Part shown: in pieces, positions 1 through 6,676 of the stretch
Position numbering within the stretch: the first letter of the stretch is position 1
How the letters are laid out: every line of letters starts with the position of its first letter
NCBI GenBank assembly: GCA_003695605.1
Contig: RFIK01000097.1
Span: 1-6,676 of the forward strand
DNA: 6,676 nucleotides
Reading direction: 5' to 3'
DNA from: Chlorobiota bacterium
GTDB taxonomy: Bacteria; Bacteroidota; Ignavibacteria; Kapaibacteriales; NICIL-2
The notes under the pieces: generated by a model
Database searches by the model: none
Told to the model about the DNA's origin: nothing
Seen by the model: the letters and a program-made list of their open reading frames with translations, nothing else
Translations under genes and position numbers: made by a program

Positions 1-867
1 ATATGCTGTGCTGAGATTATCCGCATGCCGGAGCCAAATTCGGTTGGTGCTGCTCCCAAGCGTTTCCCAGGGCTCGACGATAATGACGCCATCTGCACCG
101 CTATGCGCAAGAAGCTCTCCATCCGGGTGGAACGCAAGTGCTGTTACCGCGCCAAGCGCTTGCGAGAGCACACTGCCGAGCATCCGACGCTCTGCAACGT
201 TCCAGAGGCGAAGAGTTCCATCGGCATACCCAGCTGCAACCAGAGGAAGGCGCGGATGCGCAACCAGTGCGGTGATCGCTGCTGAATGCTCTCCACCCAA
301 TGCTCCGCCCAGTTCACCTCTGAAGGTGGAAACCACAACCAACCGACCACCAATTGCCACCAAAGCCGAATCTCGAGCACCCGGATACGGACACATCAGC
401 GCGGAGCTATCGAGACCGAGGAGGTAGCCGCCACTTGCTGGAAGCAAGGCACCTTCGATTCGGCAGAGTATCCCGCGCCGTGTTAGCGTGACTACACCAG
501 TGCTCTGCCCAGACCACCACGCAGAACGAACTGAATCGGGAAGCTCATACTCAGCAATCACACGTGGGGCGGCCGTTGCCATTAGCTGCACTTGGATAAG
601 CACACCGACAGTATCGAGCAAAGGCACGTGCCACTCGAAGCTCCGGGTTGGTAGTGCTGTTGCAATCGGCTCCCACGTTGCCCCGTGATCGGTCGAATAG
701 CGCAGATCCACAGGCAACGATGTTGGGTTGTCCCACTCAATTCGAACGACTCGCGTAGGGTAGAGCACCTGCCCCTGGCTCGGGGAAAGCACGCGGACCT
801 GCGCGTCGAGCGACGCTGAAACGAGCAGTGCCACAAGCGCAATCAGCACAGTATTCAGAGCATGCAT
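1..867 (-). CDS. Secreted Ig-like/WD40-repeat protein, 3' end cut by window edge
   Basis: The frame is open for 289 codons from the ATG at 867 to position 1 with no stop, so the C-terminus lies outside the window. Residues 1-22 look like a signal peptide: a short N-region, then a hydrophobic run rich in Leu/Val/Ala, then small residues. Residues about 24-100 resemble the Ig-like Kre9/Ser-Thr-rich domain of bacterial surface proteins, with an IEW strand at 43-45, a Y-S-T-D-H-G-A-T-W motif at 57-65 and an E-W-H-V-P strand at 78-82. From about residue 194, WD40 blades appear: ADGTLRLWN at 215-223, then LAFHPDGELLA at 244-254 followed by a second ADG at 258-260. The likely role is a periplasmic or surface propeller that binds a partner; no enzyme activity is visible. 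The gene starts 51 nt after the vWA protein stop and is probably in its transcript. An in-frame ATG at 882 would add five residues, but the Shine-Dalgarno sequence favours 867. The family assignment is fairly sure; the specific role is unknown. Confidence 0.8.
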   Translation of the reverse strand, partial: MHALNTVLIALVALLVSASLDAQVRVLSPSQGQVLYPTRVVRIEWDNPTSLPVDLRYSTDHGATWEPIATALPTRSFEWHVPLLDTVGVLIQVQLMATAAPRVIAEYELPDSVRSAWWSGQSTGVVTLTRRGILCRIEGALLPASGGYLLGLDSSALMCPYPGARDSALVAIGGRLVVVSTFRGELGGALGGEHSAAITALVAHPRLPLVAAGYADGTLRLWNVAERRMLGSVLSQALGAVTALAFHPDGELLAHSGADGVIIVEPWETLGSSTNRIWLRHADNLSTAY

Positions 868-874
868 TGTTGGA

Positions 875-880
875 CCTTCC
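875..880 (-). promoter_or_regulatory. Ribosome binding site of the WD40 gene
   Basis: On the minus strand GGAAGG lies 7 nt upstream of the ATG at 867. It is the only clear Shine-Dalgarno-like sequence at a start codon in this window. It favours the start at 867 over the in-frame ATG at 882, which overlaps this motif. The motif sits in the 51-nt gap after the preceding gene. I see no terminator hairpin in that gap. Confidence 0.5.
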
Positions 881-918
881 ATCGGTGTGATGTATCGTCC
901 ATTGTCGTGAAAACTTGT

Positions 919-3018
919 TTAGGCAGAACGGCGCGCGATCCGCGCCGCAAGGAGCATTTCCGCTGCAGCAGCAAGGAGCGCCACACCGAGCAACCACGGC
1001 CAAAGCTCCGCGTGCTGACGCTGACGCGCGACGAGTTCTCCAAGCGGTCTGTCAGGCTCGGCGATCTCGATGTCTTCCTTCCCCACCGCGGTTGAGATAT
1101 ACGCAGCCACGCGGTTGGCATCAGCAAAGTGAAGGGCTGCTTCCTCTGCTGGTATGTTCACAGCAGCAGTTGCGACAGCTTCACGCTGAGCGATAGATTC
1201 CACGGTAAAGACGCCTGGGACAAGCGGCCGTCCAAGATCAACAACGCTCCGCCCGGCAAAGCGGAGCGGCTCTACAGCACTGGAAGCCCCCGATGGATCG
1301 TGCAGCCGGAATGCACTCTCACCAGCAAAGCGCGATGGAATTTCCAATTGGCACCGCTCGCCAACGGTGACATCAACGCCGATTGTTCCCTGTGCTGCCA
1401 GATAGAGCACTGCTCTCCCAACCAGGACGGGAAACAGTCCAGTTGTCGGGAATGCGCTCCACTCCAGCGTGGGCGGAAGAGCGCAATAGAGAATCCGTCC
1501 ACTGCCGAGCGTATGCTCACTCAAGAATGCACCACGTTCCATGCTGATGAGCGCTACTCCCCCAGTGCTCGGCAATGCCTGCCCAATTCCTGGCGATTCC
1601 ACCTGTGCGAGCGCTGCAGGTCCTTCTTCTCTGCGAAAGACCCCTGCAAAGAGCGGATGCTGCTCATCGAGACTGCGGAGTTCCCACACCCCGCTCTCGT
1701 TGCGTGGGAGCTGTTCGAGCAGACCGATACCAAGCGCGCGAGCCATACGCTGTTGCTCTTCAAGTGGCGTGCTTGCATCGGCGAAAATCAGCGCATTGGC
1801 ACGGCCAGAGGCAAGCGTTGCACGGAGCTGTTCGACTGCGCTCGGTCCAGGTGTCGTCGTGAAAACTACCACATCGTAACCATCGAGTTGGACGCCTCCA
1901 AGTCTGTCTGGTGGAACGCGCTCGACAACCGGAGATTGCCGTTCACCGAGCGCAGAGAGCACAGCCTCGATGTACATTGCCGATTTGGGTGTTCCGACCA
2001 CAACGATCCGCGGCATGCGAGGAACGATACACGCAGCATAACGTACGTTGTTACTCTCGCACGCATCGGGTTCGAGTTCTACCTGCGCCGCGATTGCACC
2101 GCCTGGTGGCGCCGGAGCGACGAGCGCGAGTGTCCGCACTTGCCCGGCAGGCAGATCGAACGCACGCTGTGCGACTTGCTCGCTGCCAAAGCGTAATCGG
2201 ACAACGCTCCCACGTGCATCGCTGCCTGCATTGTTGCGAATCCGGACAGCGAACTCAATCGGCTTGCCCGGTTCGATAAGTCGAGTGACAATTCCGACGG
2301 AATCAATTCCCAAGTCGAACTGCCCAAGGTTTGAGCCAGACGATGCAGGAACGATGATCACGCGTTCGACCGGCATTATCTGCTTGAGCGAATCCTCCCT
2401 GGGCGCAAGCATGCTCGTTTGAAAGTCACTGATGACGTACAGCTCGCGATGCGCATTCTGCGCTGTCGACAGGACACTCCGCGCCGCATCGAGCAAATCC
2501 CGGAGCGAAACGCTCCCATACGCCAATCGAAGAGATGACAGCTCTTCCCGCACAGCACCGAGTGCCGTCGTGAACGATAGCGACTTGGACTGCAGCAGAG
2601 CACTCGGTGTAATGAGTGCAACTTCATCACCGCTCTTGAGCGAGGACAGAATCTGCTCCGCTTGGCGAATCGCCCATTGGAAGCGATTGCCTCGCTCGTC
2701 TTGCGTATCCATGCTCGGTGAGTTGTCCAGCACAATCACAACGCTGCTGCGCACCTGCCCGCCGAGAACCGGAAGTGCGGTCCGCACTACCGGACGAGCG
2801 AACGCAAGCACTGCCAGCACGACAAGAAGCGTCCGCAGCACCAGAAGTACCCATTGCTGGAGCTTCAGCCGCCGAACCTGCGTTCGCTCGATTTGCTGCA
2901 GAAAACGGAGCGTACTGAACTCGATCGTTCGAAGCTTACGGAGATTGAGCAAGTGCAGCAGGATCGGTATAGCTGCTGCGACCAGCCCAAGGAGCATCAA
3001 GGGATTGAAGAACTGCAT
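919..3018 (-). CDS. BatA-type membrane-anchored vWA domain protein
   Basis: The protein has 699 residues. The N-terminus (1-78) has the BatA/aerotolerance-regulator layout: a hydrophobic segment at about 6-24 beginning FFNPLMLLGL, a basic stretch LRKLRTIEFSTLRFLQ, and a second membrane segment at about 56-73 followed by ARPV. A von Willebrand A domain covers about 91-225, with the metal-site motif D98-x-S100-x-S102 and a further acidic S-D at 197-198 after strand YVI. Residues 245-330 look like a beta-sandwich (CARDB-like) with the phrase EPGKPIEFAVRIRNNA. Residues 336 to about 600 contain alternating strands and helices similar to the glutamine-amidotransferase-like fold often found in these proteins. 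A membrane segment lies at about 673-691, followed by a short basic tail. In this family the vWA domain faces the periplasm or membrane surface and is thought to scaffold envelope complexes, often with MoxR ATPases; no MoxR, BatB or BatD is visible here. No strong Shine-Dalgarno precedes the ATG. The architecture is confident; the exact function is unknown. Confidence 0.88.
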   Translation of the reverse strand: MQFFNPLMLLGLVAAAIPILLHLLNLRKLRTIEFSTLRFLQQIERTQVRRLKLQQWVLLVLRTLLVVLAVLAFARPVVRTALPVLGGQVRSSVVIVLDNSPSMDTQDERGNRFQWAIRQAEQILSSLKSGDEVALITPSALLQSKSLSFTTALGAVREELSSLRLAYGSVSLRDLLDAARSVLSTAQNAHRELYVISDFQTSMLAPREDSLKQIMPVERVIIVPASSGSNLGQFDLGIDSVGIVTRLIEPGKPIEFAVRIRNNAGSDARGSVVRLRFGSEQVAQRAFDLPAGQVRTLALVAPAPPGGAIAAQVELEPDACESNNVRYAACIVPRMPRIVVVGTPKSAMYIEAVLSALGERQSPVVERVPPDRLGGVQLDGYDVVVFTTTPGPSAVEQLRATLASGRANALIFADASTPLEEQQRMARALGIGLLEQLPRNESGVWELRSLDEQHPLFAGVFRREEGPAALAQVESPGIGQALPSTGGVALISMERGAFLSEHTLGSGRILYCALPPTLEWSAFPTTGLFPVLVGRAVLYLAAQGTIGVDVTVGERCQLEIPSRFAGESAFRLHDPSGASSAVEPLRFAGRSVVDLGRPLVPGVFTVESIAQREAVATAAVNIPAEEAALHFADANRVAAYISTAVGKEDIEIAEPDRPLGELVARQRQHAELWPWLLGVALLAAAAEMLLAARIARRSA

Positions 3019-3153
3019 TGCGCTGCGTTCACCGGACGATCATCGTTTCGGGCGCACAAACGGACGATGCCCCCCTTTCGTGTTCGAACTGTGGACGAAT
3101 CGCTCTGGTAATCCGTCGTAGTTTCGCACCAGTTGGTTCCTCTTGCGATGGCG
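3019..3153. promoter_or_regulatory. Divergent intergenic region with short repeats
   Basis: This gap of about 135 bp separates the two divergent transcription units and must contain, or lie close to, the promoters of both unless transcription starts elsewhere. An 8-bp direct repeat CGGACGAT occurs at 3033-3040 and 3061-3068, each followed within about 10 nt by TTTCG. A perfect inverted repeat of 5-bp arms with a 1-nt centre, ACGAT-C-ATCGT, spans 3036-3046, which is 18-28 nt upstream of the vWA gene start. These could be a regulator binding site, but they are short enough to be chance. I could not identify a convincing sigma-70 promoter or Bacteroidota-type TTTG/TAnnTTTG pair on either strand. 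Confidence 0.3.
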
Positions 3154-4176
3154 ATGAAGATTGGCTCGCTCGACATCGAACGTGGCGTGCTGCTGGCACC
3201 GATGGAGGATGTCAGCGATTCGCCGTTTCGCCGCATTTGTCGCCGGTTCGGTGCCGACATCGTCTATACCGAGTTCATTTCCAGTGACGGATTGGTACGG
3301 AATGCACCGCGGTCGTTCCAAAAGCTTCGGATCGAACCGGACGAGCATCCTATCGCCGTGCAAATTTTCGGTGGACACATTCCGACGATGGTCGAGGCAG
3401 CTCGTGTTGCAATCGAGAGCAACCCAGATTTCCTCGACATCAACTGCGGCTGTTGGGTCAAGAACGTCGTCGCGCGGAATGCTGGTGCCGCGCTCTTGAA
3501 AGATCCGCCCTTGATGGCTGCGATGGCGCGCGCGTTGGTGGAAGCTGTTCCCGTTCCGGTTACGGTCAAAACGCGTCTCGGCTGGGATCGCTCGTCGATC
3601 GTCATTTGCGATGTCGCCCGTATGCTCGAGGATGCTGGTATTGCTGCATTGGCAATCCACTGCCGCACGCGCGATATGGGGCACAGCGGGTCTGCCGACT
3701 GGTCCTGGGTCGCACGTGTCAAAGAAGTTGTTTCCATTCCGGTCATCCTCAATGGTGACGTCGCAAGCGCACTTGACGTCAAACGAGCTTTCGAAGAAAC
3801 CGGATGCGACGCTGTGATGATCGGACGTGCTGCAATCGGCAACCCATTCATCTTCCGCCAGGCAAGAACGCTGTTCCAAACAGGGCAGCTTGAGCCTCCT
3901 CCAAGTCCTGACGAGCGTATCGCCGTCTGCCTGGAGCATTTGCGGCTGTTGATCGAGCATCGCGCCGATGAGCAACGTGCTGTGCGTGAGTTCCGCAAGT
4001 TCTACGCTGGCTACCTCAAGTCGCTGCCGCATGCAGCAACGGTTCGCCGGGAACTGATGGAATTCGACTCCTACGCACCAATCGAAGAGCGTCTGCTGCA
4101 GTATGCCGAATTCCTGCGCACCCATGATCGAATCAACGAAGTAGCCATCGAACAAGCAGAAGCAACGGTGCAGTGA
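3154..4176 (+). CDS. dusB: tRNA-dihydrouridine synthase, DusB type
   Basis: This FMN-dependent enzyme uses NADPH to reduce specific uridines of tRNA to dihydrouridine in the cytoplasm. From the ATG at 3154 it has 340 residues, near the usual DusB length. Landmarks include LAPMEDVSDSPFR at about 14-26 (FMN/TIM-barrel start), the catalytic loop N97-C-G-C100-W-V-K with the active-site cysteine at 100, K139 in VKTRLGWD, H169-C-R-T in the FMN/substrate site, N200-G-D202, and G224-R in the IGRAAIGNP phosphate-binding turn. The C-terminal helical domain (about 240-340) is present. The residue after the catalytic cysteine is Trp rather than the common Pro. Start choice: the frame also has ATG at 3148 and TTG at 3133, but MKIG at 3154 matches the family N-terminus; none has a clear Shine-Dalgarno. 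It is the first gene of the plus-strand unit, 54 nt before the glycosyltransferase. Dus identity is very sure, the B subtype likely. Confidence 0.95.
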   Translation: MKIGSLDIERGVLLAPMEDVSDSPFRRICRRFGADIVYTEFISSDGLVRNAPRSFQKLRIEPDEHPIAVQIFGGHIPTMVEAARVAIESNPDFLDINCGCWVKNVVARNAGAALLKDPPLMAAMARALVEAVPVPVTVKTRLGWDRSSIVICDVARMLEDAGIAALAIHCRTRDMGHSGSADWSWVARVKEVVSIPVILNGDVASALDVKRAFEETGCDAVMIGRAAIGNPFIFRQARTLFQTGQLEPPPSPDERIAVCLEHLRLLIEHRADEQRAVREFRKFYAGYLKSLPHAATVRRELMEFDSYAPIEERLLQYAEFLRTHDRINEVAIEQAEATVQ

Positions 4177-4230
4177 CTGCCAAGCAAGCAGCACCTAAGA
4201 CGGCCATTGCCGACATCCTTGAGCGTCTCG

Positions 4231-5025
4231 ATGGAACTATCAGTCGTCATCATCACCTTGAACGAAGAAGATCGGCTCGGGCGCACGCTCGAGGCGGTTG
4301 CCCCAATCGCAGACGAAATCGTCATCGTTGATAGCGGCTCCACCGATCGCACACGCGACGTAGCATCTGCGTTTGCGAATGTCGTCTGGCTCGAACGCCA
4401 ATTCGATAGCTACGGCAAGCAGAAAAACTTCGGCAATGACTATGCAAGCGGCCGCTACATTCTCTCGCTCGACGCCGATGAGGTGCTCTCGTCAGCCCTC
4501 CGGAGCGAAATCGCAGCAGAGAAAGGCAAGTGGCGCGCAGATGTCTACGCATTGCGGCGACTGCCCATGTACATCGGCAGGGAAATTCGCTGCACAGATT
4601 GGTACCCCGACGTCAAGTGGCGTTTGTTCCGCCGAGACGTTGCACGGTGGAGCGACGACCCGGTCCATGAGCGGCTCCTAGTGCACGAAGACGCCCGCCG
4701 TCACGTTTTCAGCGGTGAGCTATTGCACTATAGCTATACCTCCATCGCCGAGCATCTGCAGCGGAATATTCGCTATAGCACACTTGCCGCAGAAAAACGG
4801 TTTGCCACAGGTCACCGCCCAGCGATGCCGAAAGCATTTTTGCGAGCAGCACTGCGATTTTTCAAAAGCTTCGTGCTCAAGAAAGGCTATCGGGCTGGGT
4901 GGCGCGGTTGGGCCATCGCAACACTTGGGGCTGCAGTGTATTTGCAGCGTGAGCTTCTCCTTGCTGAACGGTGGGACCAGCACCACAGCCAGCCCGAACG
5001 CTTATCGTCATCAATCGAGCCATAG
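4231..5025 (+). CDS. Family 2 glycosyltransferase, WaaE/KdtX-like
   Basis: This 264-residue protein has the GT-A fold of glycosyltransferase family 2. Visible parts are the nucleotide-sugar binding start LSVVIITLNEE at 3-13, DEIVIVDSGSTDRT at 28-41, YGKQKNFG at 61-68, and the metal/nucleotide motif D81-A-D83-E after YILSL. Then comes a segment with R-x-C-x-D-W-Y-P-D at about 120-127 and D143-P-V-H-E-R, which may hold the catalytic acidic residues. The YGKQ...LDADE pattern and the length match the WaaE/KdtX group, which adds a hexose to the lipopolysaccharide inner core on the cytoplasmic face of the inner membrane. The C-terminal stretch at about 203-245 is basic and partly hydrophobic and may contact the membrane. 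The start is ATG 4231; an upstream in-frame TTG at 4207 adds eight residues that do not fit the family. The stop is 4 nt before the next ATG, so it is probably cotranslated with the TilS frame. Donor and acceptor cannot be read from sequence. Confidence 0.9.
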   Translation: MELSVVIITLNEEDRLGRTLEAVAPIADEIVIVDSGSTDRTRDVASAFANVVWLERQFDSYGKQKNFGNDYASGRYILSLDADEVLSSALRSEIAAEKGKWRADVYALRRLPMYIGREIRCTDWYPDVKWRLFRRDVARWSDDPVHERLLVHEDARRHVFSGELLHYSYTSIAEHLQRNIRYSTLAAEKRFATGHRPAMPKAFLRAALRFFKSFVLKKGYRAGWRGWAIATLGAAVYLQRELLLAERWDQHHSQPERLSSSIEP

Positions 5026-5029
5026 TCCT

Positions 5030-5761
5030 ATGCCAACATCGCGACCAAAGAAGAAGCACTCTCAAGCAACCGACCCCGAACCGCAGCAACAATTACCCCA
5101 ACGGAAACGAAAGACGCGCACCACTCCAGCGGACGATGTCGAGTCACGTGCGACGACTGTCACCGAACCCAGCGCAGAACGCCTATCATCACCTCTACAG
5201 CCGTCCGACGAAGAGCTGAGCGCATTCATCACCCAACTGAAGCAATCGCAGCGCTTGGCTGGCACACCGACGATGCAACCACCCGATGAGACGAACGGAC
5301 AGCCACCACAGCATGCCGGCGCTGCTGCTTCGAACCAATCAACCCCTGTACCACAGCAGACCAAGCCTGCTGCTCGGCAAGCTCAGAAATCGAAAGCTCG
5401 CACCGCTCCACCAGTGCAACCTCCCACACCACCTGCACCGCCAGAAGCAGCTCAAACGTCCCCACCACAATCCCACCCGCCCAGCGGCGTATCCCAGCAG
5501 CTGCAACAGCACGCTCCTGCCCAACCTGACAGCGGAGACTCCCCGAAGCGACGCCGCAAGCATCGGCGCAAGAAAAGTGCGCCAACACCGGCAGCGACAC
5601 CCGCGGGCCAAGAGAGCACACCCCATCTAACAGACCAAAATCGTGCGGAAGAACGCCATGCTTCTGCGCAAACAGCAGCAACTTCAGCGCAGGTGCAGAC
5701 ACATCCCCACCAGAAGCCAAAACGGACACGCCGTGCCTTCGTTGTGCGCGACCTTGTCGCT
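5030..5761 (+). other. Disordered basic Pro/Gln-rich N-terminal extension of the TilS frame
   Basis: These 244 codons translate to a Pro/Gln/Ala/Thr/Ser-rich chain with few large hydrophobic residues, so it is expected to be disordered. Basic clusters occur at K7-K9, R25-R30 (RKRKTR), K173-K182 (KRRRKHRRKK) and K229-R235 (KPKRTRR), the last next to the folded domain. One stretch, about 58-76 (SDEELSAFITQLKQSQRL), could form an amphipathic helix. I recognise no domain. By analogy with basic tails on other RNA enzymes it may bind tRNA or ribosomes; this is inference. Other frames in both directions are also partly open here because stop-containing triplets are rare, so openness alone is weak evidence. 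The alternative frames, however, give Leu/His- or Cys/Trp-rich translations that do not look like protein. Confidence 0.6.
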
Positions 5762-6676
5762 ATGCCAGAGATACCGGACGCATGCATTCCCACAATCGAG
5801 CACGTTGAGCACATGCTCATCAGTGAACTCGACGTCGAGCCGGGCGCTTCAATCCTGATTGCCATCAGTGGTGGCGTTGATTCTGTCGTTCTGCTCGACA
5901 TTTTGTTCGTCCTCTCTTTCGAGCACGGCTACCGCCTACACCTTGCACACGTCAACCACAAACTGCGCGCTGAAGAATCCGACCGAGATGAAGCATTTGT
6001 CCGCGCACTGGCGAAGCGATATGACCTTCCATGCCACGTTACGCACGTCGAGAATGCTGCGTTTGCACGGAAGCATCGGCTCAGCATCGAAGAAGCAGCG
6101 CGTGAACTTCGCTACCGCTTCTTCCGCCAGATGTGTAGCACCGTCCAAGCGCAGTACTGCGCCGTTGCACACACCGCCGACGATACCGCAGAAACACTAC
6201 TCCTCAACCTCGTACGAGGCTCTGGATTGACTGGACTTGCAGCAATACCGCCACGGCGCCCGTTGACGAAAAAAGCAGCATTGATTCGCCCGCTTCTCGG
6301 AATTACGCGCCAGCAAATCCTCGAGTACGCAACTGCACGCACGCTCGAATGGATCGAGGACAGCACCAACGCCGATCGCTCCTTCTTGCGCAACCGTATT
6401 CGCCACGAGGTGCTCCCGACTCTCCGAGAGCAATTCAACCCACGTATTATCGAGACGCTGGCGAGAACTGCGGAGCTACTCCGCCAAGCAGATGGGTTTA
6501 TCGAATCGTTTATCGAGAGCACGTTCCTCCAGATTGCGACGATCCGTGATGGGCGAGTGGAGCTGAACAAGCATGCGCTGCGGCAGATGCATCCCTTCCT
6601 GCAAGGTGAATTGATCGAACGTGCGCTTGGGGAACTTACCGATCACCGCACTGTCCCTCATGCTGCCGTCGAACGC
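5030..6676 (+). CDS. tilS: tRNA(Ile)-lysidine synthase with long N-terminal extension, 3' end cut
   Basis: TilS uses ATP and lysine to convert C34 of the CAU-anticodon tRNA-Ile to lysidine, which lets it read AUA codons; it is normally essential. The frame runs 549 codons from ATG 5030 to the window edge with no stop. Residues 280-285 are the PP-loop SGGVDS, followed by H-V-N-H-K-L-R near 307-313, A-H381-T-A-D384-D385-T-A-E-T (tRNA/ATP site) with LLNLVRGSGLTGL after it, IRPLL, then W-I-E-D-S-T-N and R454-N-R-I-R-H. This covers the catalytic N-domain and the start of the central domain; the C-terminal domain is outside the window. The core alone would start at the in-frame ATG 5762, placing SGGVDS at residue 36, which is normal for TilS. 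The 244 residues before it are low-complexity and unusual. I prefer 5030 because that ATG lies 4 nt after the previous stop, the frame stays open, and its Arg codons are all CGN, as in most of the neighbouring genes. No Shine-Dalgarno decides between the starts. TilS identity is very sure; the start is not. Confidence 0.9.
   Translation, partial: MPTSRPKKKHSQATDPEPQQQLPQRKRKTRTTPADDVESRATTVTEPSAERLSSPLQPSDEELSAFITQLKQSQRLAGTPTMQPPDETNGQPPQHAGAAASNQSTPVPQQTKPAARQAQKSKARTAPPVQPPTPPAPPEAAQTSPPQSHPPSGVSQQLQQHAPAQPDSGDSPKRRRKHRRKKSAPTPAATPAGQESTPHLTDQNRAEERHASAQTAATSAQVQTHPHQKPKRTRRAFVVRDLVAMPEIPDACIPTIEHVEHMLISELDVEPGASILIAISGGVDSVVLLDILFVLSFEHGYRLHLAHVNHKLRAEESDRDEAFVRALAKRYDLPCHVTHVENAAFARKHRLSIEEAARELRYRFFRQMCSTVQAQYCAVAHTADDTAETLLLNLVRGSGLTGLAAIPPRRPLTKKAALIRPLLGITRQQILEYATARTLEWIEDSTNADRSFLRNRIRHEVLPTLREQFNPRIIETLARTAELLRQADGFIESFIESTFLQIATIRDGRVELNKHALRQMHPFLQGELIERALGELTDHRTVPHAAVER

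Noticed and set aside
868..918. Possible terminator between the vWA and WD40 genes
   Set aside because: The 51-nt gap has no GC-rich hairpin followed by a T run on the minus strand, so read-through into the WD40 gene is more likely.
1129..2196. Plus-strand open frame of 355 codons inside the vWA gene
   Set aside because: It is antisense to a clear BatA/vWA protein, and its translation is Cys/Arg/Trp-rich without domains. The same applies to the shorter frame at 2432-3121.
3080..3126. Candidate plus-strand promoter: TTCGAA followed after about 17 nt by TGGTAA, or a TAGTTTCG box
   Set aside because: Each element matches the sigma-70 or Bacteroidota consensus poorly, with no second supporting element at the right spacing.
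3040..4194. Antisense open frame of 384 codons covering the whole of dusB
   Set aside because: dusB has strong family motifs in the sense frame. The antisense translation is rich in Cys, His and Arg with no recognisable fold and arises from the codon bias of the sense gene.
4173..4290. GTG overlapping the dusB stop that could start a short gene in another frame
   Set aside because: It soon runs into Arg/His-rich sequence overlapping the glycosyltransferase start and shows no family likeness.
5229..5729. Minus-strand open frame opposite the TilS extension
   Set aside because: Its translation is Val/Ser/Cys/Gly-rich low complexity mirroring the Pro/Gln-rich sense strand. The sense frame continues directly into TilS and uses only CGN Arg codons.

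Overview
The window holds five protein genes and little else. Two lie on the minus strand (1-3018) and three on the plus strand (3154-6676), separated by a divergent intergenic region of about 135 bp. Both outermost genes run off the window. GC content is moderately high by eye. I see no rRNA, tRNA, CRISPR, insertion sequence or prophage signature. The gene families point to a bacterium of the Bacteroidota/Chlorobiota (FCB) superphylum, for example a Chlorobiota, Ignavibacteria or Kapaibacteria-like lineage. The pointers are a BatA-type vWA protein, a DusB beginning MKIG, and starts mostly lacking a strong Shine-Dalgarno sequence. This placement is an inference from family resemblance, not a database result.

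Minus strand, read from 3018 towards 1. The first gene encodes a 699-residue inner-membrane protein with a BatA-type N-terminal double-membrane domain, a von Willebrand A domain with an intact DxSxS metal site, and a C-terminal membrane segment. After a 51-nt gap comes a secreted or surface protein with a signal peptide, an Ig-like (Kre9/Ser-Thr-rich) domain and the first blades of a WD40 propeller, cut off by the window edge. The two are probably co-transcribed and both act at the cell envelope.

Plus strand, 3154 to the end. First is a DusB-type tRNA-dihydrouridine synthase, then a WaaE/KdtX-like family 2 glycosyltransferase, then tRNA(Ile)-lysidine synthase TilS, cut off by the window edge. 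Gaps are 54 nt and 4 nt, so this looks like one operon. It pairs two tRNA-modification enzymes with a cell-surface glycan enzyme.

The most unusual feature is at the start of the TilS reading frame. The frame is open from an ATG at 5030, 4 nt after the glycosyltransferase stop. The recognisable TilS domain only begins near residue 245. The 244 residues before it form a Pro/Gln/Ala/Thr-rich, probably disordered tail with several Lys/Arg clusters, unlike a standard TilS. Whether the protein starts at 5030 or at the internal ATG at 5762 is the main open question. I did not find a clearly novel multi-gene system.
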